Origin: Cyanobacteria bacterium REEB67
Lineage (GTDB): Bacteria > Cyanobacteriota > Vampirovibrionia > Obscuribacterales > Obscuribacteraceae
Direction of reading: 5' to 3'
Length of the DNA: 56,415 nt
NCBI GenBank assembly: GCA_018971775.1
Contig: JAGXAB010000039.1
Span: 1-56,415, forward strand
Shown: piece by piece, positions 10,701 through 17,003 of the stretch
Numbering within the stretch: the first letter of the stretch is position 1
Layout: each line of letters opens with the position of its first letter
The notes under the pieces: generated by a model
Seen by the model: the letters and a program-made list of their open reading frames with translations, nothing else
Database searches by the model: none
What the model was told of the DNA's origin: nothing
Translations under genes and position numbers: made by a program

Positions 10701-13084
10701 CCACCGCCGTTGCCTGCGGTGTTGGTCACGCCGGGGACATAGGCCGAGCCGCTGCCACCCTGACCACCAGACGCCGTGAATATGCCGCCGTTTACGGTGA
10801 TGTTGTTGCCTGCGGTGACAGACACGAAGCCACCGCCACCGCCGCTGCCGCCTCCGCCGATACCGGATGAACCAGCAGAGTTCTGACCGCCGCCGCCGCC
10901 ACCGCCGCCACCGGCCACATTGATGCTGCCAGTCAGGGCAAAGCTACCCGTATTTTTCGTCGGTCCAAATACATAAACATTTCCGCCGCCAGCTCCGTCA
11001 AAACCATTTGCTCCGCTGCCACCGCCGGCGCCACCACCGCCATAGGCCAGGATGGAGCTACCGGTTATGTTGTTGGCGATGATAGATACGTTACCTCCTA
11101 CCGACCCGCCCTGGGACGCTGCATTGCCGCCATAGCCTGAAACGTCGATATTATTAAAGGCGAAATTACCGCCGGTGTTGACAAGGACTAGGCCGCTGGA
11201 GGTGAGCATGTTGCCTGTAATAATGTTGCCGTTTGTCATCACCGCGGTCGAATTTATGGCTGAGCTGAGGCCGCCGTTCTCGGTGACAGTGATGCCTGAC
11301 ACACCGGCTATGCCGGTCTCCAATATGATCTTGCCGGCATAATTAGCAGCGGTAGCGCTTTTATAATTTTGTCCGCCGCTTGCATTGATATTGCCCGCAG
11401 CGATGGCTGTGCCACTGGAGGCGCCGGCGATCAATGTGACATTGCCACCAATGCTGGTGCCATTTGTACCGGAGGCGTCGAGGGTCACGGTCGATGGCAA
11501 TGTAATAGTGCCGCTGCCCTTGCTTGATCCGGCGAAGGCCACCATGGTGATGTTGCCCGCATTGAAGCCGGAGGCAGTGGTAGCCGTGGTGATAGCGGTG
11601 ATTGGTGCCGTACCGCCGTTCTTGCCTGTCAGGTCGATGACGCCGCCTGTAGCGGAGCCGCCGCCGACAGCCTGGGAGGAATTGATCAGGGTTATCTGTC
11701 CGCTGCCCGTTGAGATAAAGTTAGCGCCGGCAATCAAGTTTAGTTGCCCGCCGTTGCCTGTAGCGCTGGATGTGTCAAGACTGCCTCCGGCGCTGACTAT
11801 ATTGCCCGAGGCTACAAAGGACAGAGGAGCGCCGTTTTGCGGTCCGATTATGTTGCCGTTAATGATGATATTGCCCTGGTTGGCAAAGAGCGGATCGCCG
11901 GAGACATCAGTATTTCCGACCAGCAGATTTTTTGAATCACTCACTACATGAGCTGTACCGGCGTTTGTGTTGACAATACCAGTGATATTGACGCCACTTG
12001 TGCTGACCGCACCGGTGCCCGCAAACAAATTGAGATTTTGGGAGGCGACAGTGCCGCCGGTGATGGTGATACAGCTGGTGCCATTATAGGAAGCATCACG
12101 CACATTGATATTGCTTGACGCCTGCACGATGCCGTTTGCATTGTTCAGAGTCAGCTGGTTCAAAGTGGTGAAATCGACATTACCGTTTTGGGCGGTAAGA
12201 GAGCCTGAATTGGTGATATTGCCGCTGTTTATGATTAGATTGTGGCCGGCGGACATGTTGCCGCTGTTGATCAGGCTCTGACTGTCGACAAGGGAGAGAT
12301 CGGAGCCTCTGTCTGAGCTTATTGATCCACCTGAGAGGTTGTAGGTGTCGGCAGCAGAAATAACATCGCCACCACCGGCGGTATTAGCGCCCACCTGGAT
12401 CTTGCCGTAGTTGACGAGATTGCCGCTCAGACTCAGGTCGCTGACCTTGTCGACGAGGGTGACATTCTTGGGAATGAGCAATGAGCTCAAACCGCCTCCT
12501 ATTGCGGTATCGAGCGAGGTGAGAGCCTTTTGATTGAGGACGATGCTACCGCCGACAGCTTCTCCCAGACTATTCAAAGAGAGAGTTTGATGTCCGCCTG
12601 CTGCAATTTGCGCCGCAGAGACCAGCTCTGCCGCCGTCAACTGGCTGGCGTGCGCGCCGCCAAGATCGAAGGTGGTCAGTTTGCCGCCAAGGTCGAGAGT
12701 GACCGTGTTGAACGAACCAATCTGGGTAGCGGTAAAACTCTGCGTCGGTGAGCCGAGATTTAGAGCGCCGGCACCAGTCACTGTCATTGTCTGGCCCGTT
12801 GCCGCGGCATGATGCGACCAAACGCTGGTTAGATGTGAGCTGGTGTTGTGAGGTACATTGCTATGTATGGTCGGCACGACTGGCATCACTGTGTTGAATG
12901 TAGCTTCGTGAGCGGATGCTGCCGGTAGCGATCCAGAAAAACCGAGTAGAAGAAAAGCGCTCAGATAAGCTCGGCGGAAACTGTAGCCGCCATTTTCCGC
13001 ATCACCTTCTCGATTACCTGCAGTATCACCGTCAAAGGATTGGCTAGGAACCGATACCCGGGTGTCGATTTTTGTCTGGTACAT
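1703..13084 (-). CDS. Giant secreted beta-strand-repeat surface protein with FecR-like C-terminus
   Basis: About 3793 residues from the chosen start, an ATG at 13084 with AGGATGG 4-10 nt upstream; an ATG at 13093 is possible. A long n-region precedes the hydrophobic core, with cleavage likely after AASA (before HE). The N-terminal 550 or so residues are homologous to the giant at 17004-22505. Then come a Gly-rich block (about 680-905), about 23 Tyr-rich repeats (about 1050-1610), a long Asn/Thr/Gly/Ser beta-repeat body typical of parallel beta-helix exoproteins, a Ser/Gly/Ala segment with ISGG repeats, and near the end about 100 residues resembling a FecR domain (TGTVFVAKG ... LSPGRHATI). No autotransporter barrel, LPXTG or dockerin is visible. 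Known relatives of this kind are adhesins or matrix fibres; that role is inferred here. Confidence 0.85.
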   Translation of the reverse strand: MYQTKIDTRVSVPSQSFDGDTAGNREGDAENGGYSFRRAYLSAFLLLGFSGSLPAASAHEATFNTVMPVVPTIHSNVPHNTSSHLTSVWSHHAAATGQTMTVTGAGALNLGSPTQSFTATQIGSFNTVTLDLGGKLTTFDLGGAHASQLTAAELVSAAQIAAGGHQTLSLNSLGEAVGGSIVLNQKALTSLDTAIGGGLSSLLIPKNVTLVDKVSDLSLSGNLVNYGKIQVGANTAGGGDVISAADTYNLSGGSISSDRGSDLSLVDSQSLINSGNMSAGHNLIINSGNITNSGSLTAQNGNVDFTTLNQLTLNNANGIVQASSNINVRDASYNGTSCITITGGTVASQNLNLFAGTGAVSTSGVNITGIVNTNAGTAHVVSDSKNLLVGNTDVSGDPLFANQGNIIINGNIIGPQNGAPLSFVASGNIVSAGGSLDTSSATGNGGQLNLIAGANFISTGSGQITLINSSQAVGGGSATGGVIDLTGKNGGTAPITAITTATTASGFNAGNITMVAFAGSSKGSGTITLPSTVTLDASGTNGTSIGGNVTLIAGASSGTAIAAGNINASGGQNYKSATAANYAGKIILETGIAGVSGITVTENGGLSSAINSTAVMTNGNIITGNMLTSSGLVLVNTGGNFAFNNIDVSGYGGNAASQGGSVGGNVSIIANNITGSSILAYGGGGAGGGSGANGFDGAGGGNVYVFGPTKNTGSFALTGSINVAGGGGGGGGGQNSAGSSGIGGGGSGGGGGFVSVTAGNNITVNGGIFTASGGQGGSGSAYVPGVTNTAGNGGGGGGSLGAGGGGGASGVISAAGDNAGAGGGGGGGGLYGGGGGGSLHQNSTAQTSTSGTGAGFSGGGSGGFSDASGAAGGSLNGGNGGNGLIVSGPTTIAGGSGGAQYQGGGAVGTATGGVSAFLNGSLQTGSGNVTLTSAQGNIGSAKAPLVLLTNNGSITGENGYFNFPASLSIDTYLSGIVANVAANASVTITNYSDSASNNVSGNLNVMGASVGQSGNLTLNNFGNTMTVSAPVTGAADATLYLVSNNSLSADLGSLAVNANVTTAGNNGYIYVHSYGDLVAKANFSAPGGVELYSSNSSVSLTGNATATGADGGIYIYADTSITINGNLTGTTSSNGAVYLDASFGALTVKGNVTGTGNNGYIYAYADGLLTTNGTFQTTGGGSSNYIELAASGGINATGKYLTTNGYIYIYGEDEGTINFNGTASAGGQKSSYGIEFYNDYFPINVSGSLTTTGNNAGIEIYNEYNDITSTASMTTSGQSSPIFIYNTYGNETVNSALKTSGAGSYIQIENDNGPLNASGSISTNGANSYVYLYAPNGPITVNGNITTNGTGSYVKLSTYNPSVSTSSPISVTGNISTNGAGSYIYTYDEYSSTTIKGNLTATGSGAYIDLYDYYYGNLTVNGNLTTSGQGSYIYEFAGYGGLTQNGNMTQTGNNPANTYGVEVYNDYGPLTVNGNVTANGSNNSVYIYTDSAGPASIKGNMTANGAQSHVYLENSDGPLTVTGNLSATGSNGYIYTYSDNGMTINGNAAASHYVEYYTNYNPLLVNGTVTASGSNGYVQLFAYSGDATITANGNITANGAGGVYVGSGGAFTQPQGNITAPKIELSVDFIGTSKAPLSVNSPSVQIDGSTGENAYISNSSTQSTSLIFDGGLNAINFASAATALTLTTPSNTNGSFSIGNVTDSNKAGTIDIAPLGTGSLTALASLSLTSAGNITSTTANLNASGTLALNTKSGNVGTSASSGFLVNGFPTISATTGKTGAVFINVSGSPTLGTITAPAGITISANTGNDITVAGAVTAASGNVTLSGNNIYAASAAALVSGQNLSLTASSVGNGTVGNSAQYLNISTLSPSGTLTLNTTADAYLNATNGVVTFAAGSAAPGTLALSNSTGSLALGATGLVATPTVVDFSAKTNLTLSNAFAGAGFTPDSYTLASGGLLTLPGNTIGVSGFDGGALNIQAATLAFTGTQLSLSTNATNPNGAGGSIVFNLSGKTAYQIGTGGQLSFSALPNGNGSGGNIYVSTGGALTVDSSGLLNQPNTNGNGGILNLASAGNMTVTSALSTAGNGSGAGADLTLSSGGNLTGKNLTAGIAGNASYGDVAVSANGKTAFQIGGTTPANGISGAITGGNILVSNASGISLNNTLTASGAKATVEFDTTKLDNTTGTIIGDTTLTINSGSGNLAIVGGTNGWGAPTTVNLLSGGSLNAGPLFTGAGSAKLASAYNININAKGALILGTNTITANSGMAAPGNLTISAASITPGSAINALVLSAYGTTFDGNVSLTETGTSALTLGTAAGQVQINVQASGAPGANNGGSVYVSNGGNLTYSANGIFTDSGTVPTLNTNLTLLSGKNLQVQNFSQNLVNNGNLTFGSNSSTAFSIAAKSAPVNGIQLATGTLTANNLTVSNAGGGIGAAATAPLIVNAAGLTLNAKGAVYVTDNNTSANVALGASSGASFTLTVSNGTLSQSSGLISTKTLVLNANDFAGPITTNASSVSGSTTGALSNWNVIDTSTAAVTLGSVSAGTGTPANGQVNFQTAGPLTTTGTVSGANVSLIAANGITVNGTAGEATGTTSLNAGVGASAIVEGKTGALDGANLSLQAGSGGIGSKSALFVDAANLALLTTGAVNLADKSTASTTVATIAQTLQSFTLTSDSKGTVTLNTIHTSNGSITVNATAATGGISTNKITLDAGNGGITLNAGSAGPITVTSSSFTTGNGNIALTGSNINSDILSSVTASGNITMASSGITGDAISGSLTAGGNYTMTSSGAANTVNLSANVQAQNVTISATAAGGAIVLNNADLAATAAKGAVTLTADSAATGNTLSITGSGITADSGGVSLKGSQVTVDSASTVTAYGGGITIASGGTNGLSNIVMLNGNMTAGGAINVTNSSTKGSVIDIGGNLIGSNINVSGGTGGFTSITVGSSANNNNLTATNGGITLNAGNGNLEVSGLAGGLIATLTANNGSDNLTGSTVTIGGVGGNAHIIANSGNIAVTAIGPNPSTIAGNLLTNNVGTITISNLGTSTMSITGNVTTDQGSITLTVPSSSVGGAFSTNGASFTTGTGNIAVNLNGAGSSLTANNSDFTSDYAPGSSPGKLSGDLTINLAGKNTVLSANNTAFTANYGNLAVNITGNTDNNGTALTLDNTASFTANTGNVAITYSGITNAGTSMVFGNTGSSSITANGGNLTISATGAGNSISAATGSSFVTWGGNINISTPGSLNLAIGTASGDITANDGSVTIASGTASTTPMTVYANVYAGNGDLNISNAGTGSTHVSGNLTALNGSLNIIDSNAGGAIDFGAATTTTANITNGNVTIQNTNNNNGIITFEANSSVHASATAPNLGNVTVADGTFTSSMLASQGNPPPTNVTYNFQPGGAIYFAKTGPAGQPDFAVAGNVLNAYGRAVTLFVGGGATSTGKINFNGGVTLTADPPPVTTQASAAQSAGSVSPSISAASISSDIGSSASGGISSAISGGISGGISGGDSSRISGSAQPETVGANSVTLGNSSVSGAYGTPGIYGMSGLAASLSPVSSILNAATINANYQGSGLGSIQTLSLASSLTSALAPTVASPSKVLYGGVTGNSPSSYVSGKTNLAVKQLPGGAHLLSADQDTVFETSTGTVFVAKGALALVISEAGSLSVYNLDDTGRDAVVIMVGKDKITLSPGRHATITDNNASAFELVNPIRTLGYRSVSSQKLGEGLTVHRSEFSLPSALATIAPVRMLVSSADQNQKKVGQHLLKTAAILQTLSAQRTPFMLKTPPEATAMR
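2562..2597. repeat. Three perfect 12-bp tandem repeats
   Basis: Three identical copies of CCACCACTGATA encode an ISGG-type tetrapeptide repeat inside the giant protein, just before its FecR-like end. The unit length keeps the reading frame, so slippage would only change the linker length. Confidence 0.9.
8250..9936 (-). repeat. Tyrosine-rich repeat array, about 23 units of 22-30 residues
   Basis: The coded repeat is roughly LTVNGNLTTxGxGSYIYxY followed by two or three residues and YGP, repeated about 23 times with a typical period near 24 residues (72 nt). The NGN(L/I/V)T(T/A) half and the Y-I/V-Y-x-Y half recur in nearly every unit. In a beta-helix, equivalent positions stack, so the tyrosines would form aromatic ladders along the fibre. 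Repeats are diverged at DNA level, so the array is old. Confidence 0.8.
10365..11045 (-). repeat. Poly-glycine-rich segment
   Basis: About 225 residues with runs of up to nine glycines (GGGGGGGGG, GAGGGG and similar) interrupted by short beta-like inserts such as NVYVFG and FVSVTAGNNITVNGG. Such runs can form polyglycine-II sheets. The opposite strand shows long Pro-rich open frames here that are composition artefacts. Confidence 0.85.
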
Positions 13085-13203
13085 TTTTTCCATCCTGCAG
13101 ATTATTCTTTGCCGAGGTGACGAGATACCTTTGTGCTTACAGTGAGAGGACGTAGACCTGTCTGATGGGCGAGCTAAATGCCCGGTCATTGATAGTCAAG
13201 AGT

Positions 13204-13248
13204 CTTATAGAAGATAGGTTCAAAATTTACCATATTGTTATCAATATG
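13204..13248 (-). promoter_or_regulatory. Candidate giant-gene promoter with upstream palindrome
   Basis: In the 210-bp gap upstream of the giant gene, a TATAAG (-10-like, 13209-13204) lies 17 bp from a weak TGGTAA. Immediately upstream is a perfect inverted repeat CATATTG-TTAT-CAATATG (13231-13248), which could be an operator or the terminator of the lipoprotein gene ending at 13295. The rest of the gap shows only a short GGGC/GCCC stem. Confidence 0.35.
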
Positions 13249-13291
13249 TTGCTGTTGCGAATTGGATGATTGGCGGAAAATAATGGCCTGG

Positions 13292-13323
13292 GCTTTAGTC
13301 TTGACCCTTGATCCCCAACTTCT
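13292..13323. repeat. 32-bp direct repeat, copy B (lipoprotein 3' end)
   Basis: Matches 1613-1644 at 28 of 32 positions. It spans the stop codon and last nine or so codons of the lipoprotein gene. The two copies bracket the 11.4-kb giant gene in the same orientation. Confidence 0.55.
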
Positions 13324-14161
13324 TCACCAGCCACTTCTTCACCCGCGGAAAATATTTATACAAATTGTCCGTGTTCTCATCGCGGCCACCCATCATCGAG
13401 CCAAACATTTCAGCGCAGGTCTCGCGCGGCCCCCAATCGTCGATCTTGGTAAACTCCGCTACTTTTGCCTGTGCTTCGTCCGGGATGGCACGCTTGTCCG
13501 CTTCGTATTCTTTACGCAGGCCCGGATCTTTCGACAAAATCATCGTGTCGCCGTCCAATACCTGAAAACACATGTCGCCCACCTGTAGTTGGATGTAGGC
13601 TGGTGCGCGGGCCTGGCCTAAATTAGTCGTGCCGCGCTTCTTCGGACGCTCATAGACGCACATGTCGACGCCGTAAATTCGCCCTGGTTGTTCGGCAAGT
13701 GTCGGTCGCGGATTTTTTTCTTCAGCCGGCAAATCTTTCATGCTGTCAGGCCATCTGTCGATCATATTTGGCGAGATAATGACGCGCGCAGGAGTTTGAT
13801 CTAACTGCTTGCGCAGCGGCGCGGGGAGAGCCAGGATGGCGTTTCTAACCGCCTGCACGCTCGCTTTGCTCACTGCCGGATGATGAAAAGCCGGAGGAGT
13901 GATCACTGTCCGACTTAAAAGTGTTGTGGTAGGCAGCGCCGGTGTCGGAGTTGGAGCTGCCGTGGTGGCAGGAGCCGCTCCCGGAGCAGGGTTTGCACCA
14001 GTCGCGGGCGCATTCGTGGCAGGGATCGCGCTGACCGGCAAGTTTGTGTCCGTTTGCTGCTTCGGCTGCGACGCGCAGCCGCCGACTGCAGCGCAAATTA
14101 TGCCGGAGGTCATAACCAGCTGGACAAATTTCATCGACCGCTGCGTCATATCAAATTGCAT
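13295..14161 (-). CDS. Lipoprotein of unknown function with Pro/Ala/Thr linker
   Basis: 288 residues. Signal peptide residues 10-28 end in a lipobox AVGGC, so the protein should be lipid-anchored at Cys29. A Pro/Ala/Thr-rich linker (about 35-85) leads to a globular part with LPAPLRKQLDQTPARVIISP and later CVYERPKKRG and CFQVLDGDTMIL segments; I recognise no family. AGGGG lies about 9 nt before the first ATG. The start overlaps the esterase stop by 11 nt, so the two are translationally coupled. It is the last gene of the operon from 15812, immediately upstream of the giant protein gene; a role at the surface with that protein is possible but unproven. Its last codons are repeated downstream of the giant gene. 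Confidence 0.75.
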   Translation of the reverse strand: MQFDMTQRSMKFVQLVMTSGIICAAVGGCASQPKQQTDTNLPVSAIPATNAPATGANPAPGAAPATTAAPTPTPALPTTTLLSRTVITPPAFHHPAVSKASVQAVRNAILALPAPLRKQLDQTPARVIISPNMIDRWPDSMKDLPAEEKNPRPTLAEQPGRIYGVDMCVYERPKKRGTTNLGQARAPAYIQLQVGDMCFQVLDGDTMILSKDPGLRKEYEADKRAIPDEAQAKVAEFTKIDDWGPRETCAEMFGSMMGGRDENTDNLYKYFPRVKKWLVKKLGIKGQD

Positions 14162-14912
14162 CGATAGCCCCTGGCTGGCCGCTCAAGTACAGCAAAATCA
14201 TTTGCTGCCAGTACGGCCAATCGTGGGCAAATCCATCCCAGGTGATGAAGGCATGCGGCACTTGCCTGGCTGTCATTGCTTCCGCCAGCAATCTGCTACC
14301 GTCGTGAAGCGGGTCGGTTTGACCGATCGGGAAAATCAACTCGACTTTTTTGAGCTTTTCGATGTGGTCTTTGGAAAGCGATTTGACCAGCGGCACCGGA
14401 TTGCACTGAGCAACATTGTCGTCATTGTATTCGTAGATCCAATTGAATACATTGTAAGGCGCGCTCATCTGTTCAAAGTCATAAGGACCGCTCATCGCCA
14501 GGCATCTATCGAAGCTTTCAGGGAAGCGCAGCGTCAGATTCATCGCATGGTATGCACCCATACTGGCACCAAGGGCGATGACAAAATCATTACTGTTTTG
14601 CTTCTTGGTAAAAGGCAAAACTTCTTTGATGATGTAGTCGTGATATTGCAAATGACGTTTCGCCCGCTCTGCTGGTAGGATTTGCATATTCCACCAGCTC
14701 TCGGCGTCGACGCCGTCGACACAAAAGACCTGGATGTCGCCCTGCTCGATCTGATGCCGTAAAGTCTCGAGCATCTCGCGATTTTCCCAGTCGTAAAATC
14801 TACCGCAGGATGTCGGGAAAACAATCACCCGCGCTCCGGAGTGTCCGAAGACCAGTATCTCCATATCACGGTCGAGATTGGGGCTGTGCCACTTGTAATA
14901 TTCTCTGTTCAT
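14151..14912 (-). CDS. Putative esterase (alpha/beta hydrolase, esterase-D/PF00756-like)
   Basis: 253 residues, full length for the family, no signal peptide, so cytoplasmic. The nucleophile elbow GASMGA places Ser at about 117; acid Asp at about 200 (GQTDPLHDG) and catalytic His at about 230 (DGFAHDWPYW) complete a triad. The DGVDAESWWN and SGPYDF motifs fit the putative-esterase family that hydrolyses acyl or formyl esters; the substrate cannot be told. It follows the small membrane protein gene after 46 nt and overlaps the lipoprotein gene start, so it is in the middle of an operon devoted to membrane and surface proteins. De-acylation of a surface component or metabolite is only a guess. 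Confidence 0.85.
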   Translation of the reverse strand: MNREYYKWHSPNLDRDMEILVFGHSGARVIVFPTSCGRFYDWENREMLETLRHQIEQGDIQVFCVDGVDAESWWNMQILPAERAKRHLQYHDYIIKEVLPFTKKQNSNDFVIALGASMGAYHAMNLTLRFPESFDRCLAMSGPYDFEQMSAPYNVFNWIYEYNDDNVAQCNPVPLVKSLSKDHIEKLKKVELIFPIGQTDPLHDGSRLLAEAMTARQVPHAFITWDGFAHDWPYWQQMILLYLSGQPGAIDAI

Positions 14913-14958
14913 TTTCCCTGACTCTGATTTGCTGCATCGATTTACTGCATCCGATGGC

Positions 14959-15174
14959 CTATAGCTTGGCCGCTGCTGATTTTAGCATTTGCCGGGCTTC
15001 GACCGTTTGTCTCGGCCTATTTTCGCCGGCTTTGAGCGTATCCAGACCTGTAACTGGTAGCCAATGATTCAAGACGCCAATAGTTAGCAAACCGCTCAGC
15101 GCTGCAATCAACAACATACCAGCCAGGCTGAGTCGAGAGGCAAGTTTTATCAGAGCATGAAATTCTCGCTTCAT
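14959..15174 (-). CDS. Small single-TM membrane protein
   Basis: 71 residues from the ATG at 15174, chosen because it overlaps the preceding gene's stop as ATGA (4 nt), typical of translational coupling; a longer frame from 15387 would run across that gene. Residues 16-38 (LAGMLLIAALSGLLTIGVL) are one membrane segment, followed by a hydrophilic tail with a helical TVEARQMLKSAAAKL end. No family recognised. It always accompanies, here at least, the other small membrane protein 15171-15380 and may pair with it. Confidence 0.6.
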   Translation of the reverse strand: MKREFHALIKLASRLSLAGMLLIAALSGLLTIGVLNHWLPVTGLDTLKAGENRPRQTVEARQMLKSAAAKL

Positions 15175-15380
15175 GGCGTTTCTCTGCTTGCCGGCATCTG
15201 CCTGGTCGGCATCATAATGCGCTTTCCAGTCGGGCCTAAAAAATTGTGCGTCGTATCCCAGAGTATGAGACCATCTGGACCAATAACAGAAACATTGAAG
15301 ATGGGCGCCAATAGGAGCGCCGCCAGACATACACCCAGGCCGCACAAGCCTATTTTTTTGTATTTTAGCGGCGGCTGCAT
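15171..15380 (-). CDS. Small membrane protein upstream of, and overlapping, its partner
   Basis: 69 residues. Residues 9-30 (IGLCGLGVCLAALLLAPIF) make one membrane segment; the outside or periplasmic part has VIGPDGLILWDTTHNFLGPTG, and the end is basic. The ATG is 24 nt after the coiled-coil gene and the stop overlaps the next start. No clear Shine-Dalgarno, so it may depend on coupling. The protein is not recognised; its reality rests on operon fit and the hydrophobic segment. Confidence 0.55.
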   Translation of the reverse strand: MQPPLKYKKIGLCGLGVCLAALLLAPIFNVSVIGPDGLILWDTTHNFLGPTGKRIMMPTRQMPASRETP

Positions 15381-15404
15381 ACATCAATCATACAGTGAGT
15401 CCGT

Positions 15405-15812
15405 TCAACGTGAAGCATGCCCGCTCTGGGGCCTGATTGCCTGGGCATTTTGAAATTTTAGCGCCCGATGTTTTTCGAGTGCTTCTTCAAACTGCCGCCG
15501 ATGCACTCGATAAGGCCTTTCAGCCTGATGAAAGTCGTCCATCAAGTGTTCAATTTGAGTTTTGATGGCGTCGCATTTTTGCTTACGCTGGCGCTCCTGA
15601 AACATTTGGTCGTCGTCTATTTTCCCGGTTCTTTTATTTTGACCTTCGGCTTCGAGCTCAGTCAGCTCTGCTTGTAGCCGCAGAAATTCCGGCGTCTCTC
15701 GCCTTTGTCTCGACCGCTCGTCCAGACGTGCCAGGATACCTTTGAGCAACTCTTCGTATCTGTCGTCTCCGGGTCTGAAAATTTCCATAAATCGGTGGGT
15801 CGCTTCTATCAT
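15405..15812 (-). CDS. Coiled-coil hypothetical protein
   Basis: 135 residues, strongly charged and helical without signal or membrane segment. Residues 20-110 (ELLKGILARLDERS, LRLQAELTELEAEG, DAIKTQIEHLMDDFHQAE, FEEALEKHRALK) show heptad-like spacing expected of a coiled coil, so it likely oligomerises or acts as a scaffold. First gene of the five-gene minus-strand run that ends with the lipoprotein. No family recognised. A promoter should lie in the 15813-16170 gap. Confidence 0.6.
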   Translation of the reverse strand: MIEATHRFMEIFRPGDDRYEELLKGILARLDERSRQRRETPEFLRLQAELTELEAEGQNKRTGKIDDDQMFQERQRKQKCDAIKTQIEHLMDDFHQAERPYRVHRRQFEEALEKHRALKFQNAQAIRPQSGHASR

Positions 15813-16009
15813 TGTCGGCCGGCTGAGCTAATTCTAAAGCATTCAAAAGGTTGTTTTCACGGTTTTTGCCTTCCCCTTCGATTTTAAGTACGAGGGGAGC
15901 CGATGCTTGATGCGAGATGCATCGTCAGGTGCCTCAGACCGTTACAAATGTCTTTTAAATCTGTATTAAACTATTGCTTGTCGTAGCAATTTTTAATTAT
16001 CTGAAAGTA

Positions 16010-16039
16010 TGCTATATTCGGCAATAGGAGAGATTGCCG
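16010..16039 (+). promoter_or_regulatory. Extended -10 and hairpin with Shine-Dalgarno in loop
   Basis: The 358-bp gap 15813-16170 holds no convincing gene. On the plus strand TGCTATATT (16010-16018) is an extended -10 element, directly followed by CGGCAAT-AGGAGAG-ATTGCCG (16019-16039), a 7-bp stem whose loop is a ribosome-binding sequence. A 65-codon frame begins with GTG at 16052 but runs into the TPR gene. A weak CGATGC/GCATCG inverted repeat lies near 15901-15925. This may be a small RNA or leader. Confidence 0.3.
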
Positions 16040-16170
16040 AGTACTTAAACTGTGATTCAACCTCGTGTTTATTTAGAGACCCATAAGTGGCTGACTTTCG
16101 AGATTGAAGCCAGGGAGTTTCCCCCATCACTTTGGATGCAAGCGTATCTTCAACGTTTGATGCTCCGCTA

Positions 16171-16842
16171 TTACTGCTCCGTGCGCCCGAGCAAATTACC
16201 CTTTTCTCGATCCTGTCTTGCCAGGTCGCTCTTCCCCAGCCTTTCGTAGGCCAATCCGCGATAGCTGTAAGCTGTGGCAAGGCGAGGGTTGCGCTCGATT
16301 GCAGTGGTGCAATCATCGACCGCTTTTTGCCATTGCTTCAGGCCTCCGTAGGCCACGGCTCGGTGATAATAAACAACCACGCAGCCCGGGTCGAGCTCAA
16401 TCATCTTGTCGCATGCTTTCACCACATTTCGCCAGTCGCCCAGGTCTGTGTAGGTGAGCACGCGGTTGTAGTAGGCTCTGACGTAATTTGGATCCAGCTC
16501 AATCGCTTTATCGAGATCGGCCAGTGCCCTTGTTCGGTCTGTGCTGCGAAATATCCAGGCTCGGTTGTTGTAAGCCTTGGCCGCCACTTTGGGATCTAAG
16601 GATTTAGACTTAATCGGATCCATGTGCAGTTGTTGATACTCTCCAAGTTTCTGAATCTTTCCCTCTCCGTCGAGTTGGATGTTGTACTTCGGATCGCGTT
16701 CGGCGCCGTCTCCCCAGTTTGTTATCTGGTCTTGTGCCAGTGACGCGCTCGCGGAAGAAACAGCGAAAAAGCCTCCATACATCAGATGAGCAGTACGAAG
16801 TTTCAGCGATCCGAGTCGGCTCATCTTGCGATTAATAGTCAA
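16171..16842 (-). CDS. Secreted TPR-repeat protein
   Basis: 223 residues if translation starts at TTG 16842, preferred because AGAGAGG lies 7 nt upstream; an ATG at 16824 (no Shine-Dalgarno) and one at 16917 are alternatives. A signal peptide with hydrophobic FFAVSSASASLA ends near AQD. At least three and probably four TPR units follow (AYNNRAWIFRSTDRTRALADLDKAIELDP and similar 34-residue units), each with the usual W/L/G/Y/A/P pattern. TPRs bind peptides or other proteins. The gene sits between the two giant genes, just after the terminator of the second, and has its own promoter or none visible. The TPR family is certain; partner unknown. Confidence 0.8.
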   Translation of the reverse strand: MTINRKMSRLGSLKLRTAHLMYGGFFAVSSASASLAQDQITNWGDGAERDPKYNIQLDGEGKIQKLGEYQQLHMDPIKSKSLDPKVAAKAYNNRAWIFRSTDRTRALADLDKAIELDPNYVRAYYNRVLTYTDLGDWRNVVKACDKMIELDPGCVVVYYHRAVAYGGLKQWQKAVDDCTTAIERNPRLATAYSYRGLAYERLGKSDLARQDREKGNLLGRTEQ

Positions 16843-16940
16843 ATTTCTGCCTCTCTTGATGGTCCTGGTCCGCCGAATACTTGACGCAATGGTTGCAGCT
16901 TTCTCTTCATGGGGCAATCTTTGAGGGATGGGATAAACAA

Positions 16941-16977
16941 AAAGGCAACAGCTTGAGTAAATCTCCCTGTTGCCTTT
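16941..16977 (-). terminator. Intrinsic terminator of the second giant gene
   Basis: AAAGGCAACAG and CTGTTGCCTTT form a perfect 11-bp stem 27 nt after the stop at 17004, followed on the minus strand by a T-rich TTGTTT. It could also work on the plus strand (CGTTTATTTT follows). This is the cleanest terminator of the window. Confidence 0.85.
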
Positions 16978-17003
16978 CGTTTATTTTGCGATCCTAAAGG
17001 CAG

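Noticed and set aside
10440..10742. Poly-proline frame on the plus strand
   Set aside because: Exact mirror of the poly-glycine segment of the giant protein.
14959..15387. 142-codon reading covering both tiny membrane genes
   Set aside because: The first half is Trp/Cys-rich and unlike protein, while the overlapping ATGA pair gives two sensible membrane proteins.
16052..16249. Plus-strand 65-codon frame after AGGAGAG hairpin
   Set aside because: GTG is about 19 nt from the ribosome site and the frame runs through the TPR gene's 3' end.
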